DNA from: Streptomyces sp. R41
GTDB lineage: Bacteria > Actinomycetota > Actinomycetes > Streptomycetales > Streptomycetaceae
Assembly (NCBI RefSeq): GCF_041053055.1
Contig: NZ_CP163443.1
Location: 5,315,001 to 5,379,000, forward strand
Direction: 5' to 3'
DNA length: 64,000 nt
Shown: piece after piece, positions 15,903 to 25,561 of the stretch
Layout: every line of letters starts with the position of its first letter
Position numbering within the stretch: position 1 is the first letter of the stretch
Translations under genes and position numbers: made by a program
The notes under the pieces: model-generated
Database searches by the model: none
Seen by the model: only the letters and a program-made list of their open reading frames with translations
What the model was told of the DNA's origin: nothing

Positions 15903-17000
15903 TCAGTCTTCCGTGTCCTCCGAGTCACCGTCCAGGAGGCTCTTCTGAAGGACTGGACCCTCGCCCGGGGCCAGGGTGCCCAGGATGCGCTCAAGGTCGT
16001 CCATCGAGGCGAACTCGACGGTGATCTTGCCCTTCTTCTGCCCCAGGTCGACCTTCACTCGCGTCTCGAAGCGGTCCGAGAGTCGCGTCGCCAGATCGCT
16101 CAGCGCCGGGGAGAGCCGCGCGCCGGCCCGCGGCCCCTTGGAACGCGGAGCGGTCTGAGGCCGCGATCCCATGAGAGTGACGATCTCCTCGACGGCCCGC
16201 ACCGAAAGCCCCTCAGCCACGATGCGATGAGCGAGCCGATCCTGCTCCTCCGAGTCATCGACGGAGAGCAGAGCTCGCGCATGCCCCGCGGAAAGGACTC
16301 CGGCCGCGACACGGCGCTGGACCGCCGGCGAGAGCTTCAGCAGACGCAGGGTGTTGGAGACCTGCGGGCGCGAGCGGCCGATACGGTCCGCCAGCTGGTC
16401 GTGCGTGCAGTTGAAGTCCTTGAGCAGCTGGTCGTAGGCGGCCGCCTCTTCCAGCGGGTTCAGCTGGGCGCGGTGCAGGTTCTCCAGCAGTGCGTCCAGG
16501 AGGAGCTTCTCGTCCTCCGTGGCCCGGACGATCGCCGGAATGGCCTCCAGCCCCGCTTCACGGCACGCCCGGAAGCGCCGCTCGCCCATGATGAGCTCGT
16601 AACGCGCCGGGCCCACCTGCCGAACGACGACCGGCTGGAGCAGCCCGACCTCCTTGATGGAGGTGACGAGCTCAGCAAGAGCGTCCTCGTCGAACACCTC
16701 ACGGGGCTGGCGCGGGTTGGGGGTGATGAAGTCGAGCGGCAACTCGGCGAAGTGAGCGCCGACAGGCGCAGAGGGAGCCTCCAGGGCTCCGTTCGCCGAA
16801 GGCTCCTCTGTTTCATGTGAAACAGGCGGCAGTGTGGCCACCTTCGCCGCCGCCACCCCGCGCTCCGCGGTGAGCACAGGTACGGCCGTCGGCGAGGTGG
16901 AGGCTCCACCCGCCGCAGAGGAAGCCGCCTTCTCTCCGGTCGGAGCCGCGGGGATCAGTGCGCCGAGCCCCCGCCCCAGCCCTCGTCGTCGCTCACTCAC
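15903..17000 (-). CDS. parB: chromosome partitioning protein ParB
   Basis: 365-aa CTPase and DNA clamp that loads at parS and spreads. The N-terminal [14 protein letters not shown] box contacts ParA. After a variable linker come the ParB/Srx core ([37 protein letters not shown]), with [12 protein letters not shown] near 158-170, and the helix-turn-helix ([21 protein letters not shown], about 215-235). A C-terminal dimerisation domain closes it. GTG start overlapping the parA stop (GTGA). A one-mismatch parS lies inside the linker coding part. At least six exact parS sites are within this window. Confidence 0.96.
   Translation of the reverse strand: MSERRRGLGRGLGALIPAAPTGEKAASSAAGGASTSPTAVPVLTAERGVAAAKVATLPPVSHETEEPSANGALEAPSAPVGAHFAELPLDFITPNPRQPREVFDEDALAELVTSIKEVGLLQPVVVRQVGPARYELIMGERRFRACREAGLEAIPAIVRATEDEKLLLDALLENLHRAQLNPLEEAAAYDQLLKDFNCTHDQLADRIGRSRPQVSNTLRLLKLSPAVQRRVAAGVLSAGHARALLSVDDSEEQDRLAHRIVAEGLSVRAVEEIVTLMGSRPQTAPRSKGPRAGARLSPALSDLATRLSDRFETRVKVDLGQKKGKITVEFASMDDLERILGTLAPGEGPVLQKSLLDGDSEDTED
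16810..16823. promoter_or_regulatory. near-consensus parS within parB
   Basis: GTTTCATGTGAAAC, one mismatch from the parS consensus (position 7, C to T), in the linker region of parB itself. Likely a weaker ParB site. Confidence 0.6.
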
Positions 17001-18070
17001 TGGATCCCCTCCACCATGCTCTGATCATTCTGTGCGCCCAGGTGGGCGTGTTGCGCGTCGTACGCCACACCGACTCCGCGGAGGGCGATTTCTCGCGCGG
17101 CCTCAAGATACGAGAGAGCACCGCTCGACCCTGGATCGTAGGTCAATACCGTCTGCCCGTAGCTCGGGGCCTCGGAGATACGGACCGAGCGAGGAATGCT
17201 CGTCCGCAGCACCTCGTCGCCGAAGTGGTTGCGCACCTCGTCCGCGACCTGCGACGCGAGGCGCGTCCGGCCGTCGTACATGGTGAGCAGGATCGTCGAG
17301 ACATGGAGGTTGGGGTTGAGGTGCCCCCGGACCAGGTCGACGTTGCGCAGGAGCTGACCCAGGCCCTCCAGGGCGTAGTACTCGCACTGGATGGGGATGA
17401 GGACCTCCGCACCGGCAACCAGCGCATTGACCGTCAGGAGGCCGAGCGACGGCGGGCAGTCGATGAGGATGTAGTCCAGCGGCTGCTCGTACGCCTGGAT
17501 CGCTCGCTCCAGTCGGCTCTCCCGTGCCACCAGGGACACCAGCTCGATCTCCGCACCGGCGAGATCGATCGTGGCGGGGGCGCAGAAGAGACCCTCGACA
17601 TCAGGCACCGGCTGAACGACTTCGGAGAGCGGCTTGCTGTCGATCAACACGTCGTAGATGGATGGGACTTCGGCGTGATGGTCGATGCCCAGCGCGGTGG
17701 AGGCGTTGCCCTGAGGGTCGAGGTCGATCACCAGGACACGACCGCCGTGCAGGGCCAGCGAGGCAGCAAGGTTGACCGTGGTCGTGGTCTTACCCACCCC
17801 ACCCTTCTGGTTGGCGACCACCATGACGCGGGTCTGCTCGGGCCGTGGCAGGCCCTCACCGGCGCGACCTAGCGCCTCCACAGCCAGTTGGGCAGCACGA
17901 CCAATGGGAGTGTCGTCCATTGGGGGCGGTGTTTCACGTGAAACATCCTCCCCCATCGACTCGGTACGGGGACCGGGGACCGGATCGGTCATCGGTCCCG
18001 CGATGTTGGCGTCGGACCGCAAGGATTCACTCTCCTCGACTTCAGGCTCGCAATGAACAGAGCCTCCCAT
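16997..18070 (-). CDS. parA: chromosome partitioning ATPase ParA
   Basis: Walker-type ATPase that moves ParB-oriC complexes. The deviant Walker A is [15 protein letters not shown], then [13 protein letters not shown], then Walker [19 protein letters not shown]. The frame stays open up to GTG 18244 (415 aa), but the first 58 codons lack an evident ribosome site and overlap the parS at 18229-18242. ATG 18070 gives 357 aa, close to known streptomycete ParA as I recall it. The start is not settled by sequence alone. It has a variable N-terminal stretch with a second parS (17931-17944) in the coding region. Forms an operon with parB (4-base overlap). Confidence 0.93.
   Translation of the reverse strand: MGGSVHCEPEVEESESLRSDANIAGPMTDPVPGPRTESMGEDVSRETPPPMDDTPIGRAAQLAVEALGRAGEGLPRPEQTRVMVVANQKGGVGKTTTTVNLAASLALHGGRVLVIDLDPQGNASTALGIDHHAEVPSIYDVLIDSKPLSEVVQPVPDVEGLFCAPATIDLAGAEIELVSLVARESRLERAIQAYEQPLDYILIDCPPSLGLLTVNALVAGAEVLIPIQCEYYALEGLGQLLRNVDLVRGHLNPNLHVSTILLTMYDGRTRLASQVADEVRNHFGDEVLRTSIPRSVRISEAPSYGQTVLTYDPGSSGALSYLEAAREIALRGVGVAYDAQHAHLGAQNDQSMVEGIQ
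17931..17944. promoter_or_regulatory. parS site within the parA 5' coding region
   Basis: Exact GTTTCACGTGAAAC, read in ParA as V-S-R-E-T, in the non-conserved N-terminal region. Confidence 0.9.
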
Positions 18071-18228
18071 GTCTTCGGGGTCGTGAACCAGCGAGGCCCG
18101 TTCTTCTGTGGAGAAATCCACCTCTGTGGACAACTCCGCACCCTCTCCGAGCGAACCGAGAGGCCTCCGGTCGCGGGGTTCGGCCGCGGCGCGGCCGCGA
18201 CTGATGATGCCGTGCAACAGTGAGCGAC

Positions 18229-18242
18229 GTTTCACGTGAAAC
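18229..18242. promoter_or_regulatory. parS site upstream of parA
   Basis: Exact GTTTCACGTGAAAC in the parA leader. ParB bound here could also repress the parAB promoters, as known for par operons. Confidence 0.9.
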
Positions 18243-18375
18243 ACGATGCATAGCCGCCACGGCCATCACGGCGCGACACTCCGAGATGCGTAGGTTTGGC
18301 AGCTTGTGTGGAGTACGGCTCGTCGTCAGGACGGATCAGCGGGAGTGACGAAGAACTCGTGGCCCCGTACAGAAA

Positions 18376-18410
18376 AACTCTCGGCTCCACACATGGCGGA
18401 GCCGAGAGTT
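18376..18410 (-). terminator. intrinsic terminator of rsmG
   Basis: Perfect 13-bp arms AACTCTCGGCTCC / GGAGCCGAGAGTT with a 9-base loop, followed on the minus strand by a T run (GTTTTTCTG). It lies 26 bases past the rsmG stop. Confidence 0.88.
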
Positions 18411-18435
18411 CACCGACCACCGGAAACCTTGCGGG

Positions 18436-19152
18436 TCAGCGGCGGCGCCGTGTCCGCCCTGTCCGGGCCGCCTTGGCCCGCTTCGCCGCGAAGCGCACCC
18501 CGCCGGGGCTCTCCCCGACCTCGACCCGCACCACAGTGGACAGCGGGTCCACGACGCCCTCACCGACGTGCAGGATGGACGTCTCCACGGCGCCGAGCTT
18601 GCTCAGAGCCGTGGCGGCGGCCTTCAGCTCCTCCTCGGCGGTGTCACCCTTGAGCGCGAGCATTTCGCCGTACGGACGAAGCAGTGGGATTCCCCACGTC
18701 GCCAGCCGGTCCAGCGGAGCGACCGCCCTGGCCGTCACCACGTGGACCGGTTGCAGCTTCCCCATGACCTCCTCGGCGCGGCCGCGCACGACAGTGACAT
18801 GGTCGAGGCCGAGCAGCTCGACGACCTCGGTCAGGAAGTTGGTCCTGCGCAGGAGCGGTTCGAGCAGCGTGATCTTGAGGTCCTCGCGGAGGAGGGCCAG
18901 CGGGATGCCCGGCAACCCGGCGCCGGAGCCGACGTCGCACACGGTGACGCCCTCTGGCACGACCTCGGAGAGCACCGCGCAGTTCAGGATGTGCCGCTCC
19001 CACAGCCGGGGCACTTCGCGGGGGCCGATCAGCCCTCGCTGCACTCCCGCCTCGGCAAGCAGCTCCGCGTACCGGACCGCGTCCGCGAAGCGATCGCCGA
19101 ATACCTCGCGCGCCTGCTCGGGCGCAGGGGGAAGCTCCGCTGCCTCCGTCAC
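18436..19152 (-). CDS. rsmG: 16S rRNA (guanine-N7) methyltransferase RsmG
   Basis: 238 aa from GTG 19152, preceded by GGAAGGA; an in-frame ATG at 19176 is the alternative start. Methylates G527 (E. coli numbering) of 16S rRNA with S-adenosylmethionine. The SAM motif is [18 protein letters not shown] near residues 75-93, after [12 protein letters not shown]. The C terminus is a basic tail ([17 protein letters not shown]). Loss of this enzyme gives low-level streptomycin resistance in many bacteria. Part of the conserved rpmH to parB arm. Confidence 0.95.
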   Translation of the reverse strand: MTEAAELPPAPEQAREVFGDRFADAVRYAELLAEAGVQRGLIGPREVPRLWERHILNCAVLSEVVPEGVTVCDVGSGAGLPGIPLALLREDLKITLLEPLLRRTNFLTEVVELLGLDHVTVVRGRAEEVMGKLQPVHVVTARAVAPLDRLATWGIPLLRPYGEMLALKGDTAEEELKAAATALSKLGAVETSILHVGEGVVDPLSTVVRVEVGESPGGVRFAAKRAKAARTGRTRRRR

Positions 19153-19209
19153 GGGGACCGTCCTTCCGTACCGCATGAGCGCACTGAGCGCTGAGTTCCA
19201 GGACTATCA

Positions 19210-19294
19210 GGGACCACAGCTGCCCGGGACCAAAGCTGTCGGGGACTTCTACAGCTGCCGGGGACTACCAGCTGTCAGGGACTACCAGGCTGAC
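19210..19294. repeat. five imperfect 16-19 bp direct repeats between jag and rsmG
   Basis: Five units start with GGGAC and contain AGCTG or a close variant: 19210-19225, 19226-19241, 19242-19260, 19261-19277 and 19278-19294. Example units are GGGACTACCAGCTGTCA and GGGACCAAAGCTGTCG. They fill the spacer between the jag terminator and the rsmG start. Confidence 0.75.
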
Positions 19295-19300
19295 AAAGTT

Positions 19301-19329
19301 CGGCCCCGCCTGCGCAACAGACGGGGCCG
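19301..19329 (-). terminator. probable terminator after jag
   Basis: Stem CGGCCCCG / CGGGGCCG with a 13-base loop, about 20 bases past the jag stop on the minus strand, followed by AACTTTGTC. No long T run, so termination may be partial. Confidence 0.6.
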
Positions 19330-19347
19330 GAGGAACGTACGTACCGA

Positions 19348-19857
19348 TCAGGCGGGAAGCACGACGACGAAGCGCTCCGGCTCCTCGCCCTCGGACTCGC
19401 TGCGCAGTCCGGCGGCCTTGACCGCGTCGTGCACCACCTTGCGCTCGAAGGGCGTCATCGGCTTCATCTTCACAGGCTCGCCGGAGCTCTTGACCTCGGC
19501 CGCGGCCTTGGCGCCCAGCTCGGAGAGCTCCTCGCGCTTCTTGGCGCGGTAGCCCGCGATGTCGAGCATCAGGCGGCTGCGGTCGCCGGTCTCCCGGTGC
19601 ACGGCCAGGCGCGTGAGCTCCTGGAGGGCCTCCAGTACCTCGCCGTCCCGGCCGACCAGCTTCTGCAGATCGCGGCTGCTCGTGTCGCTGACGATCGAGA
19701 CAGCGGCGCGGTCGGCCTCGACGTCCATGTCGATGTCGCCGTCGAGATCGGCGATGTCCAGCAGACCCTCGAGGTAGTCCGCCGCGATCTCGCCTTCCTG
19801 CTCAAGGCGGGTCAGGGTGTCGCCCTCAGCGGCGGCGGAGGTGGTGCCTTCCGTCAC
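19348..19857 (-). CDS. jag: Jag/KhpB family RNA-binding protein
   Basis: 169-aa cytosolic RNA-binding protein. A KH domain spans about 45-110 (VSIVSDTSSRDLQKLVGRDGEVLEALQELTRLAV, with the GRDG loop). An R3H domain follows (MTPFERKVVHDAVKAAGLRSESEGEEPERFVVV, about 135-168). An acidic N terminus replaces the Jag-N domain of firmicutes. GTG start; 15 bases after the yidC stop, so probably translated from the same message, as in the conserved rpmH-rnpA-yidD-yidC-jag-rsmG order. Confidence 0.93.
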   Translation of the reverse strand: MTEGTTSAAAEGDTLTRLEQEGEIAADYLEGLLDIADLDGDIDMDVEADRAAVSIVSDTSSRDLQKLVGRDGEVLEALQELTRLAVHRETGDRSRLMLDIAGYRAKKREELSELGAKAAAEVKSSGEPVKMKPMTPFERKVVHDAVKAAGLRSESEGEEPERFVVVLPA

Positions 19858-19872
19858 GGGATGGACTCCTTC

Positions 19873-21159
19873 TTACTTCTTGGACGGGGACTTGGGCCGC
19901 TGCGGGCCCTTGCGCTGTCCGGACTGGGCTTTGCTGCGGGTACCGGTGCCGGGCTTGTTTCCGCCGCCCGCCTGCTTGGGGGCGGGCTTGGCGTCCTCCG
20001 GCTCGTCGGACTTGGTCAGCGAGGTCTTCGGCTCGGACTCGCCCGCCGCCTTGGCCGCGCCGGCCTGGCGCTGCGACTTGGACTGCCGCTTCGGCTGCTG
20101 GCGCTTGGGTGCGCCGCCGGCGGTGGCAGTCGTCGGGGTGCCGTCCTCCGTCTCCACAACGGCCGTGCCCTCGCTCTTCATCACAGCGCCGTCGGCCTGG
20201 GCCGCCAGGCCCGCCTTCGTCAGGCTGTTGATGAACTTGCGCTCGAACTCGTTGCGGTCGCGGCCCTTGGCGACGATGGCCTTGACGATGGCCTTCTCAC
20301 CGCGCTTGCGGGTCTTGCCGTGGTGCGTGACGTGCTTGGTCAGACGCTCCAGGTACGCGGCCTGGGCCTTGGAACCCGGGGTCGGGTTGTTGTGGATGAC
20401 GTACATCTGCTGGCCCATGGTCCACACGTTGGTGGTCAGCCAGTAGACGAGGACACCGACCGGGAAGTTGATGCCGAAGACGGCGAACATGACCGGGAAG
20501 ACGTACATCAGCATCTTCTGCTGCTGCATGAAGGGCGTCTTCACCGTGGTGTCGACGTTCTTCGTCATCAGCTGGCGCTGCGTGTAGAACTGCGACGCCG
20601 ACATCAGGACGATCATGATCGCGGTGACGACACGGACGTCGGTGAGCGTGGCGCCGAGCTGGGCGACCTTGTCGGCGCTGTCGGTGAACTTCGCCGCGAG
20701 CGGGGCGCCGAAGATGTGCGCCTTACGGGCGCTGGCGAGCAGCGGATCGTCGATGACGCCGATCGTCTTGCCGGTCGCGATGCCGTTGAGCACGTGGTAC
20801 AGGGCGAAGAAGAACGGGGACTGCGCCAGGATGGGAAGGCACGAGGAGAGCGGGTTGGTACCCGCCTCCTTGTACATCTTCATCATCTCTTCGGACTGGC
20901 GCTGCTTGTCGTTCTTATAGCGCTCCTGGATCTTCTTCATCTCGGGCTGCAGCGTCTGCATGGCCCGAGTGGCCTTGATCTGCTTCACGAAGAGCGGGAT
21001 CAGGCAGATACGGATCAGGATCACCAGGGACACGATGGACAGGCCCCAGGCCCAGCCCGTATCGGGACCGAAGATCTTCCCGTACACGGCGTGGAACTGG
21101 ACGATGACCCAGGAAACGGGTGTCGTGATGAAGCTGAAAAGACTGGCAATCGTGTCCAC
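19873..21159 (-). CDS. yidC: membrane protein insertase YidC
   Basis: 428-aa Oxa1-type insertase that helps place proteins into the cytoplasmic membrane. The core has five helices: a first segment near 8-25, the conserved [23 protein letters not shown] near 38-60, [11 protein letters not shown], and [28 protein letters not shown] near 230-260. Actinobacterial form without the large periplasmic domain. The C-terminal third is a basic, K/Q/R/P-rich tail that may touch ribosomes. GTG start, 3 bases after the yidD stop. Confidence 0.95.
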   Translation of the reverse strand: MDTIASLFSFITTPVSWVIVQFHAVYGKIFGPDTGWAWGLSIVSLVILIRICLIPLFVKQIKATRAMQTLQPEMKKIQERYKNDKQRQSEEMMKMYKEAGTNPLSSCLPILAQSPFFFALYHVLNGIATGKTIGVIDDPLLASARKAHIFGAPLAAKFTDSADKVAQLGATLTDVRVVTAIMIVLMSASQFYTQRQLMTKNVDTTVKTPFMQQQKMLMYVFPVMFAVFGINFPVGVLVYWLTTNVWTMGQQMYVIHNNPTPGSKAQAAYLERLTKHVTHHGKTRKRGEKAIVKAIVAKGRDRNEFERKFINSLTKAGLAAQADGAVMKSEGTAVVETEDGTPTTATAGGAPKRQQPKRQSKSQRQAGAAKAAGESEPKTSLTKSDEPEDAKPAPKQAGGGNKPGTGTRSKAQSGQRKGPQRPKSPSKK

Positions 21160-21162
21160 TAA

Positions 21163-21528
21163 TCAGGCTCCTTGAGCATGGGACGGGGTCTCGGCGGCCG
21201 GGCTCGAGGGATGGTCGGACATACCGTGCCCCTCGATGGCCGGTTCGGCGGCGGAGTTCCCGCCCTTGCGTGCACGCCAGGCGTTACGCAGCGTTTCGTG
21301 CCACCGCGGACGCTTGCGCGGCGGAACATGGTCCACGCCGCCCAGCGACCACGGATTGCACCGGAGGATGCGCCAGGCGGTCAGTGCCGTTCCCTTGATC
21401 GCACCGTGCCGGTCGATGGCCGTGTAGCCGTAGTGGGAGCACGACGGGTAGTACTTGCAGACCGGCCCGAGCAACGGGCTGATCGTCCACTGGTACAGCT
21501 TGATAAGAGCCAGCAGCGGGTACTTCAT
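21163..21528 (-). CDS. yidD: membrane protein insertion efficiency factor YidD
   Basis: 121 aa. Conserved core [39 protein letters not shown] holds the C-x4-P-S-C-S signature; then [19 protein letters not shown]. The family is a small amphipathic membrane-associated protein helping YidC. The C-terminal part is longer than usual and low-complexity. The ATG start overlaps the rnpA stop by four bases. Confidence 0.93.
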   Translation of the reverse strand: MKYPLLALIKLYQWTISPLLGPVCKYYPSCSHYGYTAIDRHGAIKGTALTAWRILRCNPWSLGGVDHVPPRKRPRWHETLRNAWRARKGGNSAAEPAIEGHGMSDHPSSPAAETPSHAQGA

Positions 21529-21896
21529 CGCGCGCCCCCTCCCAGCAGCCGCTGAAGGGCGGCGTCCAGGTCTCGGGCCAGCTGTTCATGGTCGGCGTCG
21601 CCCGCACCGGGCAGCGCTCGTACGACTACCAGGCTACCGGGGGGCAACTGGGCCACTCGGTCACGCATCAGATGGCGAAGTCTGCGCTTCACCTTGTTGC
21701 GTACGACCGCTCCACCCACGGCCTTGCTCACGACGAAACCCGCACGCGTCGGGGGAGCGCTCTCCCCAGGCGCGTGCGGGTCCGTTGCACCGCTACGTAG
21801 ATGGACGACGAGAAGCGGGCGTCCGGCCCGACGTCCTCGGCGTACCGCGGTCGCGAAGTCTTCGCGCCGCCTCAGCCGATGCTCGGTAGGCAGCAC
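21525..21896 (-). CDS. rnpA: ribonuclease P protein component
   Basis: 123 aa from GTG 21896; the reading frame is open further upstream but this start gives the family's usual N terminus ([20 protein letters not shown]) and length. The RNR signature that binds P RNA is [19 protein letters not shown] at about 66-84. Protein subunit of the tRNA 5'-maturation enzyme. It follows rpmH by 19 bases and is surely in the same transcript. Confidence 0.95.
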   Translation of the reverse strand: MLPTEHRLRRREDFATAVRRGRRAGRPLLVVHLRSGATDPHAPGESAPPTRAGFVVSKAVGGAVVRNKVKRRLRHLMRDRVAQLPPGSLVVVRALPGAGDADHEQLARDLDAALQRLLGGGAR

Positions 21897-21915
21897 GACA
21901 TCCTGACCTGTGCGA

Positions 21916-22053
21916 TCAGGCGGAAAGGCGGGCGCGACCCTTGCCACGGCGGGACGCGAGAATCGCGCGGCCGGCACGGGTGCGCATGCGCAGCCGGAAG
22001 CCGTGGGTCTTGGCGCGACGACGGTTGTTCGGCTGGAAGGTGCGCTTGCTCAC
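21916..22053 (-). CDS. rpmH: 50S ribosomal protein L34
   Basis: 45-aa basic ribosomal protein starting at GTG 22053: [19 protein letters not shown], then [19 protein letters not shown] and a short RLSA end. Complete and typical. First gene of the leftward operon, divergent from dnaA. Confidence 0.97.
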   Translation of the reverse strand: MSKRTFQPNNRRRAKTHGFRLRMRTRAGRAILASRRGKGRARLSA

Positions 22054-22221
22054 TCGGGGGCTCCAGAAAGAATCGGTAGTGGCGGGGTGCCGTCCTGGCT
22101 GTCACCGTGCGCCCACGAGGTAGCTCGTATTACGCCCGAGTGCACCGCTTCCCGATCACTCTTCGCGATCTGTGCCCATCGGAGGCAGGCGGCAGCAGCC
22201 ATCGACAACTCGACCTGGTTA

Positions 22222-22251
22222 CGGTACGCGCGGCTACGCCATCCGGTCAAA
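22222..22251 (-). promoter_or_regulatory. candidate rpmH promoter
   Basis: On the minus strand TTGACC (22251-22246), an 18-base spacer and TACCGT (22227-22222). Leader of about 165 bases to rpmH. Recognised from housekeeping-sigma-like elements only. Confidence 0.5.
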
Positions 22252-22271
22252 CCAACCCCGGGCAAGAGACA

Positions 22272-22326
22272 CTATCCACAGGCTGGGGACAACAACTTGA
22301 ACCGCACCGGTCGCCCTGACTACCGT
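22272..22326 (+). promoter_or_regulatory. candidate dnaA promoter with two DnaA boxes
   Basis: TTGAAC at 22297-22302, an 18-base spacer, TACCGT at 22321-22326. Immediately upstream are DnaA boxes CTATCCACA (22272-22280) and, inverted, TTGTCCCCA (22292-22284), each one mismatch from consensus. The arrangement fits repression of dnaA by its own product. Confidence 0.55.
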
Positions 22327-22451
22327 GGCTGAACTCCGATTCGTTCCCTTCCCACCGCCCCAGCGGTTTTGTTCCCCCCGCCCCACCCGACTGACTTCCC
22401 AACCAGTTCCCAGAACCACACGTTCGTGGGACCCATGAGAGAGCGTGCCCT

Positions 22452-24497
22452 GTGGCTGACGTACCTGCCGATCTTGCCGCAGTGTGGCCACGAGTACTCG
22501 AACAACTCCTCGGGGAGGGCCGGGGTCAAGGTGTCGAGGCGAAGGACGAGCACTGGATCAAGCGCTGCCAGCCGTTGGCGTTGGTCGCGGACACCGCGCT
22601 CCTCGCTGTCCCGAACGAGTTCGCGAAGGGCGTACTCGAAGGTCGCCTCGCGCCGATCGTCAGCGAAACCCTGAGCCGTGAGTGCGGTCGCCCGATCCGG
22701 ATCGCGATCACTGTCGACGACTCCGCCGGAGAGCCCACGGCCCCGGCGCCCCCCGCCCAGTCCCGATACGAGGAGCCCGAGCTCCCCTCCGGGGCCGGCC
22801 AGGGCCGCGACGCTTACGACAGCCAGGGACGCGACGAGCGCAACGGCTACGACGGCCAGGGACGCGACGAGCGCAGCGCCTACGAGTCCGAGGGACGCGG
22901 CGAACGCAACGCCTACGAGCCCCAAGGACGCGACGAGCGCAGCCCGTACGACACCCAGCGCCGCGACGGCTACGAGGGTTACGGCCGCCACCGCGCCGAC
23001 GACCACAGGAACGGCCGCTCCGACCAGCTCCCGGGCGCCCCCGGCGACCAGCTGCCGTCCGGCCGCCCGGACCAGCACTCCTCGGGCCGCCCGGACCAGC
23101 TCCCGACCGCCCGTCCCGCGTACCCGGACTACCAACGTCCGCAGCCGGGCGCCTGGCCGCGGCACTCCCAGGACGACTACGGCTGGCAACAGCAGCGCCT
23201 CGGCTTCCCGGAGCGCGACCCGTACGCCTCGCCGTCGCAGGACTACCGGCCGCAGTCCATGGAGCGCCCGCCGTACGAGCAGCAGCGCCCGGACTACGAC
23301 CAGCCGCGCTCCGACTACGACCAGCGCCCGGACCGCCGCGATCTTCAGGAACCACCGTCGGGCAGCGGCCAGGTGCACCGCGGCGGCCCCACACTGCCTT
23401 CCTCCAGTGGTGCCCCCGGCCCGCTGGCCGCGCAGCCCGCGCCGGCGACCGGTCCGGGCGAGCCCACCGCGCGCCTCAACCCGAAGTACCTCTTCGACAC
23501 CTTCGTCATCGGCGCCTCCAACCGCTTCGCACACGCCGCCGCGGTCGCTGTCGCCGAGGCGCCGGCGAAGGCGTACAACCCCCTCTTCATCTATGGGGAG
23601 TCGGGTCTCGGCAAGACGCACCTGCTGCACGCGATCGGGCACTACGCCCGCAGCCTCTACCCGGGCACACGCGTGCGCTATGTGAGCTCGGAGGAGTTCA
23701 CCAACGAGTTCATCAACTCCATCCGGGACGGCAAGGGCGACAGCTTCCGCAAGCGGTACCGGGAGATGGACATCCTGCTGGTCGACGACATCCAGTTCCT
23801 GGCGGACAAGGAGTCGACGCAGGAGGAGTTCTTCCACACGTTCAATACGCTCCACAACGCGAACAAGCAGATCGTGCTGTCCTCCGACCGGCCGCCCAAG
23901 CAGCTGGTGACCCTGGAGGACCGGCTGCGGAACCGTTTCGAGTGGGGTCTGATCACGGACGTCCAGCCGCCCGAGCTGGAGACCCGTATCGCGATCCTTC
24001 GCAAGAAGGCGGTGCAGGAGCAGCTCAACGCCCCGCCGGAGGTGCTGGAGTTCATCGCGTCCCGGATCTCGCGGAACATCCGCGAGCTGGAGGGCGCGCT
24101 GATCCGGGTGACGGCGTTCGCGTCGCTCAACCGGCAGCCGGTGGACCTCGGTCTGACGGAGATCGTCCTCAAGGACCTGATCCCCGGGGGCGAGGACTCG
24201 GCCCCCGAGATCACCGCGACCGCGATCATGGCGGCCACCGCCGACTACTTCGGCCTGACGGTGGACGACCTGTGCGGATCCTCGCGCAGCCGCGTCCTGG
24301 TGACGGCGCGGCAGATCGCCATGTATCTGTGCCGCGAGCTCACCGACCTGTCGCTGCCGAAGATCGGCGCGCAGTTCGGCGGCCGCGACCACACGACCGT
24401 CATGCACGCCGACCGCAAGATCCGCGCACTGATGGCCGAGCGCCGCTCCATCTACAACCAGGTCACCGAGCTCACGAACCGCATCAAGAACGGCTGA
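22452..24497 (+). CDS. dnaA: chromosomal replication initiator DnaA
   Basis: 681-aa AAA+ protein that opens oriC. Domain I is at about 1-80 ([14 protein letters not shown]...[14 protein letters not shown]). Domain II is extremely long (about 90-340) and disordered, with decapeptide-like repeats built on G-R-D-E-R-x-x-Y; this is typical for Streptomyces, whereas the E. coli protein has 467 aa in total. The AAA+ domain follows, with Walker [14 protein letters not shown] near 382-394, Walker [15 protein letters not shown] and SSDRPPKQL. Domain IV has the DNA-binding signature [15 protein letters not shown] near 643-657. GTG start. oriC lies directly downstream. Confidence 0.97.
   Translation: MADVPADLAAVWPRVLEQLLGEGRGQGVEAKDEHWIKRCQPLALVADTALLAVPNEFAKGVLEGRLAPIVSETLSRECGRPIRIAITVDDSAGEPTAPAPPAQSRYEEPELPSGAGQGRDAYDSQGRDERNGYDGQGRDERSAYESEGRGERNAYEPQGRDERSPYDTQRRDGYEGYGRHRADDHRNGRSDQLPGAPGDQLPSGRPDQHSSGRPDQLPTARPAYPDYQRPQPGAWPRHSQDDYGWQQQRLGFPERDPYASPSQDYRPQSMERPPYEQQRPDYDQPRSDYDQRPDRRDLQEPPSGSGQVHRGGPTLPSSSGAPGPLAAQPAPATGPGEPTARLNPKYLFDTFVIGASNRFAHAAAVAVAEAPAKAYNPLFIYGESGLGKTHLLHAIGHYARSLYPGTRVRYVSSEEFTNEFINSIRDGKGDSFRKRYREMDILLVDDIQFLADKESTQEEFFHTFNTLHNANKQIVLSSDRPPKQLVTLEDRLRNRFEWGLITDVQPPELETRIAILRKKAVQEQLNAPPEVLEFIASRISRNIRELEGALIRVTAFASLNRQPVDLGLTEIVLKDLIPGGEDSAPEITATAIMAATADYFGLTVDDLCGSSRSRVLVTARQIAMYLCRELTDLSLPKIGAQFGGRDHTTVMHADRKIRALMAERRSIYNQVTELTNRIKNG
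22800..22980 (+). repeat. repeats in DnaA domain II coding region
   Basis: Six or so tandem units of about ten codons encode variants of Q-G-R-D-E-R-x-x-Y-(D/E). They form a charged, tyrosine-spaced disordered linker. Similar Y-containing repeats ([19 protein letters not shown]) follow at about 23270-23330. Confidence 0.75.
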
Positions 24498-25561
24498 CGG
24501 GCACGGCGGTACGCCGCTGAGGGCGCCCCGGGACACGTTCCCGAGGGCGCCTTTCGCCGTTCCCGCACGCGCGTCGAGGGCGCCCGTCGCCGTGCTCGTG
24601 TGCACCGAAGCCGTCCTTTCGCCGTGCTCGTGCGCGCGCCGAAGCCGCTTTCGCCGTGCTCGTGCGCGCACCGAAGGTGCCTTTCGCGGTTCTCCTGCGC
24701 GTTCTGAGGGCGCCTTTCGCCGTTCTCGGACGTGTACCGGAGACTTCCGCCCTCTCGCCGCCGCTACCGACCCGACACCTGTTGTTCGAATACGAGCCCG
24801 GTTACGGCCACTCTCCACAGATTCGGTGACTTTCCCGCGTCCACACCCTGGGGACTGGGAAGTTGTCCCGATCGTGTCCACAGGGGGCACTGTTGAAAGA
24901 CGATCAGACCAGGTCAACCCCCTGTGGATTCGTGGACGAAGACTCTCCACAGACTGTGGACGAAGGAAAGATCCACAGGGTGTGTACGGAGTTGTCCACC
25001 GGCGACCCACAGGCCCGAGCCGGTTGTCCCCAGTGATCACCAGCTTCTCCACACCTCTGTCCACTGTTCGGCAACGCGACGCGCCCTCTCACCGTGTCGA
25101 GTGAAAGGCGTCACACCAAGGTGTCCGGTTGGGCTGTGGGGAACGTGGGCAAAGCTGGGGACGGCGCTGGGGAGAAGTGGCCCGAGGCTGTGCATCGAGT
25201 GTGCAGAACTTTTCGTCGTCCACAGAGACCCCCGGTTGTCCACCGCCTCCACCCACAGGGTCAGTGGACAAAAAATCGCCTCTGAGCTGCGAAAACACGG
25301 TTATCCACGGTTTCCACAGGGCCTACTACTAAGACCAACTAGAGAGAGCCTGGGAATCGTTTCGAAGACGGGGCTGTGCACAACTCGCTCTCGGAGGCTC
25401 AGGTGCCGCTCGGCACGACTTGACCCCGAGGGGCACCGACTGTCAGTGCGGTGCGTCAGACTGGTCCCCGGTGTCCTTCCCCTCACAGGACCGAGCGACA
25501 CCGAGTCAGACGACGAAGGCCAGCAGGGCGAGAGCGCCGGCAACAGACGGAGGCGGCAACG
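24498..25561. other. oriC: chromosomal replication origin oriC
   Basis: 1064-base non-coding region between dnaA and dnaN. I count about 20 DnaA boxes or near-boxes (consensus TTGTCCACA) on both strands in two clusters. Cluster one is 24811-25065, for example TTGTCCACC at 24992, TTGTCCCCA at 25024, TTCTCCACA at 25045, and inverted TCGTCCACA at 24955-24963. Cluster two is 25216-25383, for example TCGTCCACA at 25216, TTGTCCACC at 25236, inverted TTGTCCACT at 25263-25271, TTATCCACG at 25301. This matches known Streptomyces origins with about 19 boxes. The AT-richest stretch is around 25268-25345. Repeats at 24551-24744 precede the boxes. Confidence 0.95.
24551..24744. repeat. six imperfect ~33-bp direct repeats downstream of dnaA
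   Basis: Units at 24551-24583, 24584-24615, 24616-24647, 24648-24680, 24681-24713 and 24714-24744. Most begin CTTTCGCCGT(T/G)CTCG and end near GAGGGCGC or CCGAAG. They start 53 bases after the dnaA stop and end before the first DnaA box. The period of 32-33 bases equals about three helical turns. Confidence 0.8.

Larger units (their letters stand above)
22054..22451. other. rpmH-dnaA divergent intergenic region
   Basis: 398 bases without a gene. It holds promoter-like sequences for both arms (22222-22251 minus, 22297-22326 plus) and two opposed DnaA boxes, CTATCCACA at 22272-22280 and TTGTCCCCA (reverse strand) at 22284-22292. These sit right before the dnaA -35 element. Similar boxes autoregulate dnaA in other Streptomyces. 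The dnaA leader is about 125 bases long. Confidence 0.7.

Noticed and set aside
14957..15994. 345-aa version of the GNAT protein
   Set aside because: The first 140 residues are non-coding in character and cross the parAB terminator; ATG 15574 has a ribosome site and gives the usual length.
19210..19294. CRISPR array
   Set aside because: Units are only 16-19 bases, imperfect and without spacers.
24551..24744. CRISPR array
   Set aside because: Repeats follow each other directly without unique spacers and there are no cas genes.
24592..25104. Open frame within oriC
   Set aside because: It spans repeats and DnaA boxes; not protein-like and no ribosome site.
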